NCBI GenBank assembly: GCA_937876205.1
Contig: CALEII010000063.1
Location: 1 to 32,956, forward strand
Direction: 5' to 3'
DNA from: an uncultured Clostridia bacterium
GTDB taxonomy: Bacteria > Bacillota > Clostridia > Oscillospirales > Acutalibacteraceae
DNA: 32,956 nt
Shown here: positions 8,634-17,800 of the stretch, one piece after another
How the letters are laid out: each line of letters starts with the position of its first letter
Position numbering within the stretch: the first letter of the stretch is position 1
Program-made: the position numbers and the translations under genes
Notes under the pieces: model-generated
Told to the model about the DNA's origin: nothing
The model's database searches: none
What the model saw: only the letters and a program-made list of their open reading frames with translations

Positions 8634-9683
8634 ATGAATCTTGATTTTTATAAAGGTAAAAAAGTTCTTCTGACAGGTCATACAGGCTTCAAAGGCTCAT
8701 GGCTTTCAAAGATTCTTGTTATGGCAGGAGCAGATGTAACAGGCTATTCACTTGAGCCTCCTACAAATCCCAACCTTTTTTCGGTTGCAAGGCTTGAGGG
8801 AAAAATGAAGTCAGTTATCGGTGATATAAGAGATTATGATCACCTGAAGGCTGTGTTTGATGAAGTTCAGCCTGAAATCGTGCTTCATCTTGCGGCTCAG
8901 CCTATCGTTATTACTTCTTACGAACAGCCCAAGTACACATACGAAACAAACGTTATGGGTACCGTAAATCTGCTTGAGTGTGTGCGTCTTACACCCTCTG
9001 TAAAGTCTGTTCTTAATGTTACAACGGACAAGGTTTATAAGAACAACGAGTGGTGCTGGGGTTACCGTGAAAACGAGCCTCTTGACGGTTTTGATCCCTA
9101 CTCAAACTCAAAATCCTGCTCAGAGCTTGTGACTCACAGCTACAAGGCGTCTTTCTTTGATAATTCAGGCGTTGCTGTTTCAACTGCAAGAGCAGGTAAC
9201 GTTATCGGCGGCGGCGATTTCGCAGACAACCGTATCATCCCCGACTGTGTCCGTGCGGCAATGGCAAAACAGCCTGTAATAGTCAGAAATCCCAACTCCA
9301 CAAGACCTTATCAGCACGTTCTTGAGCCACTTAACGCCTATCTTATGATAGCTGCAGCTCAGTATGAGGATATAAAATATCAGGGTTATTATAATGTAGG
9401 TCCTGATGAAAGAGACTGTCTTACAACAGGTCAGCTTGCAACTATTTTCTGCAATGCCTGGGGTGAAGGACAGACATTTGAGTGCCTTAAAAAAGACGGA
9501 CCTCACGAAGCAAACTTCTTAAAGCTCGACTGTTCACTTCTCAAGACAACCTTCGGTTGGAAACCCACCTGGTCAGCAACCCAAGCCGTTGAAAAGACTG
9601 TTGAATGGACAAAGGTATTTGCAGCAAACGGCAATGTGCCTGCAATTACAGAAAAACAAATCAAAGAATTTTTTAATATATAA
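8634..9683 (+). CDS. rfbG: CDP-glucose 4,6-dehydratase
   Basis: 349 residues, close to the usual 350-360. It is an extended short-chain dehydrogenase/reductase that turns CDP-glucose into CDP-4-keto-6-deoxyglucose. The Rossmann motif TGHTGFKGSW (14-23) is the RfbG form. TTDKVY (130-135) and YSNSK (Y156, K160) give the Ser/Thr-Tyr-Lys catalytic set, and ARAGNVIGGGD follows. It starts at ATG after GAAAGGAAATAATT. It sits between rfbF and rfbH in pathway order, 108 bases after rfbF because of the intervening repeat and 19 before rfbH. Confidence 0.95.
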   Translation: MNLDFYKGKKVLLTGHTGFKGSWLSKILVMAGADVTGYSLEPPTNPNLFSVARLEGKMKSVIGDIRDYDHLKAVFDEVQPEIVLHLAAQPIVITSYEQPKYTYETNVMGTVNLLECVRLTPSVKSVLNVTTDKVYKNNEWCWGYRENEPLDGFDPYSNSKSCSELVTHSYKASFFDNSGVAVSTARAGNVIGGGDFADNRIIPDCVRAAMAKQPVIVRNPNSTRPYQHVLEPLNAYLMIAAAQYEDIKYQGYYNVGPDERDCLTTGQLATIFCNAWGEGQTFECLKKDGPHEANFLKLDCSLLKTTFGWKPTWSATQAVEKTVEWTKVFAANGNVPAITEKQIKEFFNI

Positions 9684-9702
9684 TCTGAAAGGAATGTAAA
9701 CC

Positions 9703-11037
9703 GTGAGCAATCAGGAACAGGATAAACAAGCCATACTCTCTGCTGTTGCAGAGTATTTTGAAAAATATCACAATGTAAAGAAAGATTTCGTGGAGGGACA
9801 GAGAATCCCTTATGCATCAAGAGTTTATGACAGCAATGAAGCCGTAAATCTTGTTGACAGCGCATTGGAATTCTGGCTTACAGCAGGCAGATATACAGAC
9901 GAATTTGAAAAGAAGCTTGCTAAATATCTGGGCGTGCGTTCTTGTGCCCTTGTCAACTCAGGCTCAAGCGCAAATCTTCTTGCATTTATGACTCTTACAT
10001 CACCTCTTCTGGGTGACAAGAGAGTTTTTCCCGGTGACGAGGTTATCACAGTTGCCGCAGGCTTCCCCACAACTGTTACTCCCATCATTCAGTACGGTGC
10101 AATTCCCGTGTTTGTTGATGTTACTATCCCTCAGTACAATATTGATGTAACAAAGATTGAAGATGCTTATTCAGAAAAGACAAAGGCTGTTATGATTGCA
10201 CATACACTCGGCAATCCCTTTGACCTTAAGGCAGTCAAGGAATTCTGCACAAAGCACGGCATCTGGCTTATCGAAGACAACTGCGATGCTCTCGGCTCAC
10301 AGTACACAATCGACGGTGAAAAGAAATTCACAGGCACAATCGGTGACATCGGTACATCATCATTCTATCCTCCCCACCATATGACAATGGGTGAGGGCGG
10401 TGCAGTTTACACTGATAATCCTCTTCTTGCAAGAATCAGCCGTTCAATCCGTGACTGGGGCAGAGACTGCGTATGTAACTCAGGTCAGGACAACCTCTGC
10501 GGTCACCGTTTTGACGGTCAGTACGGCGATCTTCCCTTCGGCTACGACCATAAATATGTATATTCACATTTTGGCTACAATCTCAAGGCAACAGACCTTC
10601 AGGCAGCTGTAGGCTGTGCTCAGCTTGAAAAATTCCCCTCATTCGTTGAGAGAAGAAAGCACAACTTTGCCCGTCTCAAGGCAGGCCTTGCTCCCATTGC
10701 AGACAAGGTTGTTCTTCCTGAAGCAGTTGAAAACGGCGACCCCTCCTGGTTCGGTTTCCTTATCACCTGTAACGAAGGCATCAGCAGAACTGAAGTTGTA
10801 AAGTATGTTGAGGCAAAGGGTGTACAGACAAGAATGCTCTTCGCAGGCAACCTTACAAAGCATCCCTGCTTCGATGAAATGAGAGCAAGCGGCAAAGGCT
10901 ACAGAATTGTAGGCGAGCTTACCAATACAGACAGAATTATGAATGACACATTCTGGGTAGGCGTTTATCCCGGAATGACAGATGAAATGATTGACTATAT
11001 GGCAAAAACAATTATTGAGGCAGTTGAAGCTAAATGA
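9703..11037 (+). CDS. rfbH: CDP-4-keto-6-deoxy-D-glucose 3-dehydrase (E1, RfbH/DdhC)
   Basis: 444 residues from a GTG start after GAAAGGAATGTAAACC. It is a member of the DegT/DnrJ/EryC1 aminotransferase fold. In place of the PLP-binding lysine it has histidine (H225 in FYPPHHMTMGEGG), the hallmark of the E1 dehydrase, which uses PMP and a [2Fe-2S] cluster to remove the C3 hydroxyl. The Fe-S cysteines are visible as C-x-C-x7-C (C256, C258, C266 in DWGRDCVCNSG), with C194 in EDNCDALGS as the candidate fourth ligand. E1 normally needs an E3 flavin/Fe-S reductase (AscD/DdhD), which is not in the window. The stop overlaps the next start (ATGA), implying translational coupling. Confidence 0.93.
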   Translation: MSNQEQDKQAILSAVAEYFEKYHNVKKDFVEGQRIPYASRVYDSNEAVNLVDSALEFWLTAGRYTDEFEKKLAKYLGVRSCALVNSGSSANLLAFMTLTSPLLGDKRVFPGDEVITVAAGFPTTVTPIIQYGAIPVFVDVTIPQYNIDVTKIEDAYSEKTKAVMIAHTLGNPFDLKAVKEFCTKHGIWLIEDNCDALGSQYTIDGEKKFTGTIGDIGTSSFYPPHHMTMGEGGAVYTDNPLLARISRSIRDWGRDCVCNSGQDNLCGHRFDGQYGDLPFGYDHKYVYSHFGYNLKATDLQAAVGCAQLEKFPSFVERRKHNFARLKAGLAPIADKVVLPEAVENGDPSWFGFLITCNEGISRTEVVKYVEAKGVQTRMLFAGNLTKHPCFDEMRASGKGYRIVGELTNTDRIMNDTFWVGVYPGMTDEMIDYMAKTIIEAVEAK

Positions 11038-12845
11038 AAATAAAAGTTTCCAATTATATATCGCAGTTTCTTGTTGACCACGGTATCGACACCGCTTTCA
11101 CCGTAACAGGCGGCGGTGCGATGCACCTTAACGATGCTTTCGGTCATCAGGAGGGTATGCACTGTGTTTATAACCATCACGAGCAGGCTTGTGCCATTGC
11201 GGCTGAGAGCTATGCAAGAATCCACAATAAAATCGCCGCTTGTGTTGTCACAACAGGCCCCGGCGGCACAAACGCAATAACGGGTGTTGTTGGCGGCTGG
11301 CTTGACTCTATCCCGATGCTTGTAATTTCCGGTCAGGTGCGTTATGATACAACTGCACGCTGGTCAGGTCTGGGCATCCGTGCTATGGGTGATCAGGAAT
11401 TTGAAATTACAAAAGCCATTGACTGTATGACCAAATACTGTGAAATGGTTACGGATAAAAACAGAATCAGATATTGCCTTGAGAAAGCACTCAAGCTTTC
11501 TCAGCAGGGCAGACCCGGCCCCTGCTGGCTTGATATTCCTCTTGACATTCAGGGTTCATATATTGACACGGATGACCTTTACCCTTATGACGGTGAGGGT
11601 GATGAAATACTTCCCGAAGTACCTTCCGATGAAGTTATTCTTGAAGTTATCGATATGATAAAAAATGCCGAAAGACCTGTTTTTAATGCAGGTAACGGTA
11701 TCAGAATCGCAGGTGCATTCGAGGAATTCAGAAGTGTTATTGAAAAACTGAACATTCCCGTTGTAACAGGCTGGGACAGCATTGACCTTATCGAGGACGA
11801 GCATCCTCTTTATGTGGGCAGAGCAGGTATTATGGGTGACAGACCCGGAAACTTTGCCGTGCAGAACAGTGATGTATTCTTCTCTGTGGGCAGCAGACTG
11901 AGCATCCGTCAGGTCGGCTATAACTACAAGTCATGGGCAAGAGCTGCAAAGAAAATCGTTGTTGATGTGGATGCAGAAGAGCTTAAGAAGCCCACAGTCA
12001 ACCCAGATATGCCTATCTGTGCAGATGCAAAGGCATTCCTTAAGAGAATGAATGAGCTTCTCTCTGATGAAAAGCTTTTCACAAAGGAAGACTGGAACGA
12101 ATGCTGCAGAAAATGGAAAAAGGATTATCCCGTTGTTCTTCCCAAACATTATGAGCAGACAGAGCCTGTAAATGTATACGCATTTATAAAAGAACTCAGT
12201 TCAAGACTCAATGAAGGTCAGATTACTGTTGTCGGTAACGGCTCAGCGTGTGTTGTTGGCAGTCACGGTTATGTTATTAAAAAAGACCAGCGATTTATCA
12301 TAAATTCTGCCATCGCTTCCATGGGTTATGATTTACCGGCAGCAATTGGCGCTTGCGTTTGTGACCACAGTCAGGATATAATCAATGTGACAGGTGACGG
12401 AAGTATTCAGATGAATCTTCAGGAGCTTCAGACAATCGTTCAGAATAAATTGCCCATTAAAATTTTTATGATAAACAACGGCGGATATCATTCAATCAGA
12501 CAGTCGCAGATGAATTTCTTCGGTGAGCCTCTTGTGGGTGTCGGTCAGGACAGCCATGACCTGAGCTTCCCCGATATGTCAAAGCTCATTCCCGCATACG
12601 GCATTCCTTATGTAAGAATTGAGAAAACGGCAGAGCTTGGTGCTAAAATCGAAGAAATACTTGCTATGGAGGGCTATGCTTTCTGCGAAATCATTGTTGA
12701 CCCCGACCAGAAGTTTGAGCCCAAATCAGCTACAAAGAAGCTGCCCGACGGTTCACTTGTTTCAGCTCCTCTTGAGGATTTGGCACCGTTCCTGCCCCGT
12801 GAAGAGCTTGAGAAGATTATGTTTATACCCCTTATCACTGAATAA
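11034..12845 (+). CDS. Thiamine-diphosphate enzyme of acetolactate-synthase fold, candidate YerE-like two-carbon transferase
   Basis: 603 residues with the three ThDP-enzyme domains: pyrimidine-binding (1-170, catalytic E50 in NHHEQACAIAAE), central (about 200-340) and diphosphate-binding (about 380-570, GDG at 454-456 through NN at 481-482). By sequence alone it could be called IlvB. However, it overlaps rfbH by four bases, sits in a CDP-sugar operon and has no small-subunit ilvH gene beside it. In Yersinia the related ThDP flavoenzyme YerE takes pyruvate and adds an acetyl unit to C4 of the CDP-3,6-dideoxy-4-keto sugar made by RfbF/G/H, on the way to yersiniose. I infer the same role here. 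Ordinary acetolactate synthase is the main alternative. Confidence 0.72.
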   Translation: MKIKVSNYISQFLVDHGIDTAFTVTGGGAMHLNDAFGHQEGMHCVYNHHEQACAIAAESYARIHNKIAACVVTTGPGGTNAITGVVGGWLDSIPMLVISGQVRYDTTARWSGLGIRAMGDQEFEITKAIDCMTKYCEMVTDKNRIRYCLEKALKLSQQGRPGPCWLDIPLDIQGSYIDTDDLYPYDGEGDEILPEVPSDEVILEVIDMIKNAERPVFNAGNGIRIAGAFEEFRSVIEKLNIPVVTGWDSIDLIEDEHPLYVGRAGIMGDRPGNFAVQNSDVFFSVGSRLSIRQVGYNYKSWARAAKKIVVDVDAEELKKPTVNPDMPICADAKAFLKRMNELLSDEKLFTKEDWNECCRKWKKDYPVVLPKHYEQTEPVNVYAFIKELSSRLNEGQITVVGNGSACVVGSHGYVIKKDQRFIINSAIASMGYDLPAAIGACVCDHSQDIINVTGDGSIQMNLQELQTIVQNKLPIKIFMINNGGYHSIRQSQMNFFGEPLVGVGQDSHDLSFPDMSKLIPAYGIPYVRIEKTAELGAKIEEILAMEGYAFCEIIVDPDQKFEPKSATKKLPDGSLVSAPLEDLAPFLPREELEKIMFIPLITE

Positions 12846-12860
12846 ACGGAGTTTTTACCG

Positions 12861-13781
12861 ATGAAAAGAGCCATTGTAACGGGTGCAACAGGTATGATTG
12901 CCTCTGCACTCATCAGAAAATTAGTCAAAGAGAATGTTGAGGTCATTGCACTGTGCAGAAAAGAAGACAACAAGGATGATGAATTCTTTAAAAGTCCTCT
13001 TGTAACTGCCATTGATGCAGATATTTCGGAGTATGCAACTCTTTCAGAAAAAATTGACAAAAAATGCGATGTTCTTTATCATTTTGCGTGGCTCGGAACA
13101 TTCGGCAATGTCAGAAATGACACTTACACTCAGACAGATAATATAAAATATACTCTCGATGCCGTGAAGCTTGCCGCTGATACGGGCTGTGAATGCTTTG
13201 TGAGTGCAGGCTCTCAGGCAGAATACGGCAGAACGACCGAAAAGCTCACGGCAGATACGCCTGCAAATCCCGAAACGGGATACGGAATTGCAAAATATAC
13301 TGCCGGTAAATTCAGCCGTATGTATGCCGAGCAGCTTGGCTTAAGACACTGCTGGGTACGCATTTTAAGCGTTTTCGGGCAGAAAGGTAACCCGAATTCT
13401 ATTATTATGTCTAGCCTTGACAAAATGCTTAAAGGAGAGTATACTTCATTCACGAAGGGTGAACAGCAGTGGGATTTTCTCCATTGCGACGACGCTGCAA
13501 CAGCATTTTACCTTATCGGTGAAAAGGGAAAGCACGGCTCGGTTTACCCCCTCGGCAGCGGAAAAACAAGGCTTCTTGCCGATTATATAATTGCTATGCG
13601 TGACTGCATAAACCCTGATTTGAAGGTCGGTATAGGCGACCTGCCCTATAATGAAGGTCAGGTTATGTACCTTTGTGCAGACATAACAAAGCTTACAGAA
13701 GACACAGGCTTTGTGCCTGAGCTTACATTTGAAGAAGCAATAATCCGTACTGCAGAATGGATGAAAGAGGTGCGAAAATGA
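12861..13781 (+). CDS. NAD(P)-dependent SDR epimerase/reductase, candidate YerF-like or CDP-dideoxyhexose synthase
   Basis: 306 residues, ATG after ACGGAGTTTTTACCG. The N-terminal Rossmann motif is TGATGMIAS (7-15), with alanine where the third glycine usually sits. Catalytic residues are VSAGSQAEYG (114-123) and YGIAK (Y141, K145). Fifteen bases separate it from the ThDP gene and its stop overlaps the next start. In the yersiniose pathway the next step is reduction of the acetyl side chain by YerF. In abequose or paratose clusters the equivalent position holds a 4-keto reductase (RfbJ/RfbS). The ThDP neighbour favours the first. The SDR family is certain and the exact reaction is inferred. 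Confidence 0.75.
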   Translation: MKRAIVTGATGMIASALIRKLVKENVEVIALCRKEDNKDDEFFKSPLVTAIDADISEYATLSEKIDKKCDVLYHFAWLGTFGNVRNDTYTQTDNIKYTLDAVKLAADTGCECFVSAGSQAEYGRTTEKLTADTPANPETGYGIAKYTAGKFSRMYAEQLGLRHCWVRILSVFGQKGNPNSIIMSSLDKMLKGEYTSFTKGEQQWDFLHCDDAATAFYLIGEKGKHGSVYPLGSGKTRLLADYIIAMRDCINPDLKVGIGDLPYNEGQVMYLCADITKLTEDTGFVPELTFEEAIIRTAEWMKEVRK

Positions 13782-14779
13782 AAAAAATAAGTATTCTCAT
13801 TCCTTGTTATAATGAAAAAGAAAACGTCGGTCCTATGAGTGAAGCAATTGTCGATATGATGACAAAAAATCTTCCTCAGTATGACTATGAGCTTGTTTTT
13901 ATTGACAACGATTCAAAGGACGGTACAAGAGATATTCTCAGAGCGATCTGTGCCGCAAATCCCAAAATAAAGGCGATTTTCAATGCCAAGAATTTCGGTC
14001 AGTTCAATTCACCTTACTACGGAGTACTGCAGGTAACCGGTGACTGTGTAATTCAGATGTGCTGTGACTTTCAGGACCCCGTTGAGCTTATTCCTCAGTA
14101 TGTCAGAGAGTGGGAAAACGGCTACAAAATCGTTATCGGCATCAAGACAAGCAGCAAGGAAAGCAAGATTATGCGTTTCCTTCGTACCTGTTATTACAAG
14201 GTAATCAAGAAGATGTCTGATGTTGAACAGATTGAGCATTTCACAGGCTCGGGACTTTATGACAGAGCGTTTATTGAAGTTCTCCGTGACCTTGATGACC
14301 CCATTCCCTTTATGCGTGGCATCGTTGCAGAGCTTGGCTTTGAGAGAAAGGAGATTCCTTACGAACAGCCCAAGAGAAGAGCAGGTAAGACACACAACAA
14401 CTTCTATTCTCTTTATGATGCTGCAATGCTCAGTATCACATCATACACAAAAATCGGTCTTCGTCTCGCAACCTTCGGCGGTATAGCAGTCGGCGGAATA
14501 AGCTTTATTCTCGGCGTTGTTTATTTTATACTCAAGCTTATGTATTGGGACAGATTTCCCGCAGGAACAATGCCTATTCTTCTGGGTATGCTGTTCCTCG
14601 GTGCAGTCCAGTTGTTCTTCATCGGCTTTATCGGTGAATATATTCTCAATATCAATAAGCGTATTATGAAACGCCCCCTTGTTATTGAAGCCGAAAGACT
14701 GAATTTCGATAAAGACAAAAACGGGAAAGTAATAAAATCCCCCGAAACAGCAGAAGAAAAAGAAGAAATGACAGTATAA
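13778..14779 (+). CDS. GT2 polyprenyl-phosphate sugar transferase (CsbB/GtrB/DPM1-like)
   Basis: 333 residues from ATG at 13778. This start has AAAGAGG seven bases upstream and overlaps the previous stop (ATGA); an in-frame ATG 21 bases earlier has no good site. Residues 1-225 form a GT-A domain: ISILIPCYNEKENV (4-17), FIDNDSKDGT, then NFGQFNSPYYGVL and CDFQDPVELI, the usual D-A-D-L-Q-D-P-P-E segment with the first aspartate lost. Two membrane segments (about 230-300) and a charged tail follow. Such enzymes load a sugar onto undecaprenyl phosphate on the inner face. Being the last gene in an operon that opens with a YfhO protein matches the CsbB/YfhO pairing. No GtrA-like flippase is present. 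Confidence 0.85.
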   Translation: MKKISILIPCYNEKENVGPMSEAIVDMMTKNLPQYDYELVFIDNDSKDGTRDILRAICAANPKIKAIFNAKNFGQFNSPYYGVLQVTGDCVIQMCCDFQDPVELIPQYVREWENGYKIVIGIKTSSKESKIMRFLRTCYYKVIKKMSDVEQIEHFTGSGLYDRAFIEVLRDLDDPIPFMRGIVAELGFERKEIPYEQPKRRAGKTHNNFYSLYDAAMLSITSYTKIGLRLATFGGIAVGGISFILGVVYFILKLMYWDRFPAGTMPILLGMLFLGAVQLFFIGFIGEYILNINKRIMKRPLVIEAERLNFDKDKNGKVIKSPETAEEKEEMTV

Positions 14780-14785
14780 AATCAG

Positions 14786-14813
14786 ACCTTGTCCATAACG
14801 GGCAAGGTTTTTA
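14786..14813 (+). terminator. Rho-independent terminator of the sugar operon
   Basis: A 9-bp stem ACCTTGTCC / GGGCAAGGT (one G-U pair) with loop ATAAC is followed by TTTTTAT. It lies 7 bases after the stop of the GT2 gene. Confidence 0.9.
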
Positions 14814-14827
14814 TATGATATGTTGTA

Positions 14828-14856
14828 TTGAAAATAATAAAGATATGGTGTAAAAT
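14828..14856 (+). promoter_or_regulatory. Sigma-A-type promoter of the dockerin-protein gene
   Basis: TTGAAA (14828-14833), a 17-base spacer and TAAAAT (14851-14856) lie 29 bases before the chosen GTG start. The gene is thus separately transcribed, directly after the operon terminator. Confidence 0.7.
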
Positions 14857-14885
14857 GTATTCAGAAACTTTTAGGAGTGGTGAAT

Positions 14886-17800
14886 GTGAAAAAAATAATT
14901 TCGGTTTTTCTTGCAGTATTAATGTTTGTGACAATGTTCCCGTTGGCTGTGTTTGCGGAACAATTATATAATATTGCCGCGTTGCCGCAAGATCTTCCGA
15001 TATATCCAGATGAGAACAAGTGTTGGGTTATTTTTAATGAAGGTTTTCGTAACGGACGACTTGAAATTTCTACATTTAATACAACAGGAGATCTTTCAGA
15101 TACAAAAATTGTGTGGGACGGTTCATTAGAAGCAACTTGCAATGCTGGGAAAATCAGCAGATGCAAACAGTATCATTATGATGATGGTAATTGGATATAT
15201 GATAGAGAATATGGTATTCTTACCGATAAAGCAATAAAAGTATTTGCAAGTAATGTAAATATATATAACAACTCAGGAGAATTGATAATTTCTGCAACTG
15301 ATTTGTATAATGATTTATTACAAGATTATACCACTGACAAAACTCTTGTTATGGCAACATCTGCAAATTTTCCGCCATTTGAGTATGTTGAGAACGGTAA
15401 TTATGTTGGTATTGATATTGAAATTGCAGAAAAAATTGCAGAAAAGCTGCATATGACTCTCGAAATTGTAGATGTTGATTTCAATTCAATCATAAATGGT
15501 GTTGAAACAGGCAAATATGACATAGGAATGGCGGGTATGACTGTTACAGATGAAAGCCTTGAAAGTGTTAATTTCTCAACAGCATACGTAACATGTATCC
15601 AGGTTGTTATTCTTGAAGAAGAATCAGCTATCACAACACTTGATGACCTCAAGAGTGACGGTTCAATGAAATTTGGTGTTCAGCAGGATACAATAGCTGA
15701 TATTTATGCATCAGCTCCGCTTGAAGAATTTGGTTATGGCGAAGAAAATGTAGTTCGTTACAAAACAGGAGCAGACACTGTTCAGGCTCTCAAGAATGGC
15801 AATGTTGATGCAGTTATTATGGATAATGATTCCGCTAAGTCACTTGTAGCTACTAATGAAGGACTTAGAATTCTTAATGCTGAATGGGCGGTTGATGAAT
15901 ATGCAATTGCAATTGCAAAGAAAAATACTGCACTTCTTTCATCTGTAAACAGAGTACTTACAGAGCTTAAATCTGATGGTACTATTGACAAAATTAGAAA
16001 TAAATATTCATCTGCGAATGAAATGAATACAAGTGGCACTGTAGCAAGTGGTGCATGTGGTGATAATCTGACATGGACTTTGTATAATAATGGAGAACTT
16101 GTTATAAGTGGCACAGGTAAAATGTATGATTATGATAATAGCAGTGAAGGACCATATCATGTATATGAATATAATACACCATGGATTAATGTTAAGGAAT
16201 ATATAAAAATAGTTACATTTAACGGAAATGTTACTTCAATTGGTGATTCAGCTTTTTCAAATTGCGTGAATCTTGAGCAAATTGATATTTCTGATTCGAT
16301 AACATCAATAGGGGATTATGCTTTTTATAATTGTGAAAAACTTAAAGAGATTGTAATATCAGAAAAAATAACATCTATTGGATATTTTTATGTTTTTTCG
16401 GGATGCAAAAATCTTGAAAGAATTATTGGTTCAATCAATTTTGTTGGAACTGGAATTTTTAGTGGATGCAGTAAGATTTCAGAAATTACAATTTCTGATG
16501 GTGTTCAATCTGTTGAAAAATTTGCATTTTATGATTGCATTAGTCTTGATAAAATAACAATTCCTGCAAGTGTTTCAAATATACTTTATGGTGCATTTTC
16601 AGGATGTGAAAAACTTAATACTGTAGTTTTCGGTGGATCAAAAGAACAATGGAATAAAATTGTAATAGAATGGTATAATGATTGCTTAACAACTGCAACC
16701 GTTCTTTTTGATTCGCAAATTTCCGAAAATCCCATAGCACCTGTAACTGTATTCTCAGTATATTTCGCTGACTATTTAAAAGATTATACTTCAAAAATAG
16801 CAAATGTTGATATGCCCTGCGAAGCACTTATTGCCGCAGGAGGAATGCCCAGCCTTACATGGAATACTGTTGTTGAAAGCATAAAATCACTTACTAATTT
16901 TAAAATTGGTATTGATGAAAAAGGCTATTATGAGGCAATTCTTCTGGATTTGCTTGCAAATACCGTTACATCTGTTGATTACGATAAAGAAATGATTGAA
17001 ACAACAGTTAAAATGGCAAATATGCTTACCAATTATCTTGTTGACAAAAATGTAGATGTTACAAAAGAAAAATTAGATAGTTTGGATTTGAAAAACTTAC
17101 AGGCTAATTTACAAGATTATCTTACTGCATCTAATATTCAGATTACAAAAGAATGCTTTGACGCATTAATAGACGGTACAGAATCAACAGCGGAATGTCT
17201 TGATAAAATAAGTACATATGCTATTGCAATGCAAGAGGGACAGCATCTTGTAAGTGCATTAGCACTTATGGCTGAGCATTCAGATTATCAGCCACTGACC
17301 GATTGTTTAAACGAAGTCGCAACTTTGATGAATGCATCACCTGAGGAAATGGCAAAAACAGTTGCGAAAAAAGGTGTAGCCGCAAAAACATCGCAAGTTG
17401 TCGGTGATTATATTCTTGGTGTAATTAAAAATATTTTCCCTCTTGAAACAATCAAAGATATAATAAACATTGCTGATTACGGATGTAACTTGATTTTTCC
17501 CACATCAACAACAAGTGAACAGATGTACAGAATTTATACATTATATCATATTGAAGATGTTACAAAAGTAAGTTTCAAAACAGCAAGCAATAATTACAAT
17601 TCTAATGATACTATAGCAAATGCAGAAAATGTTGTTTCGTGTTATGATATGATTGTTCGTGTCTATGAACACCAAATTGCTGAATGCAATACTCTTGCCG
17701 AATTACTTTATAAAAAAGGATTATTAAATGCGGTAAAAAACTTTTTCTCAACCAACAGCTCATATGACTATCAGAATGCTTTGGATTGGGTTGATTCATA

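Noticed and set aside
11034..12845. Calling the ThDP gene plain ilvB (acetolactate synthase)
   Set aside because: Fold and motifs allow it, but gene overlap and context point to sugar synthesis; kept as the alternative.
14877..14885. Earlier GTG starts of the dockerin protein
   Set aside because: They overlap or touch the AGGAG ribosome site, which is correctly spaced only for GTG 14886.
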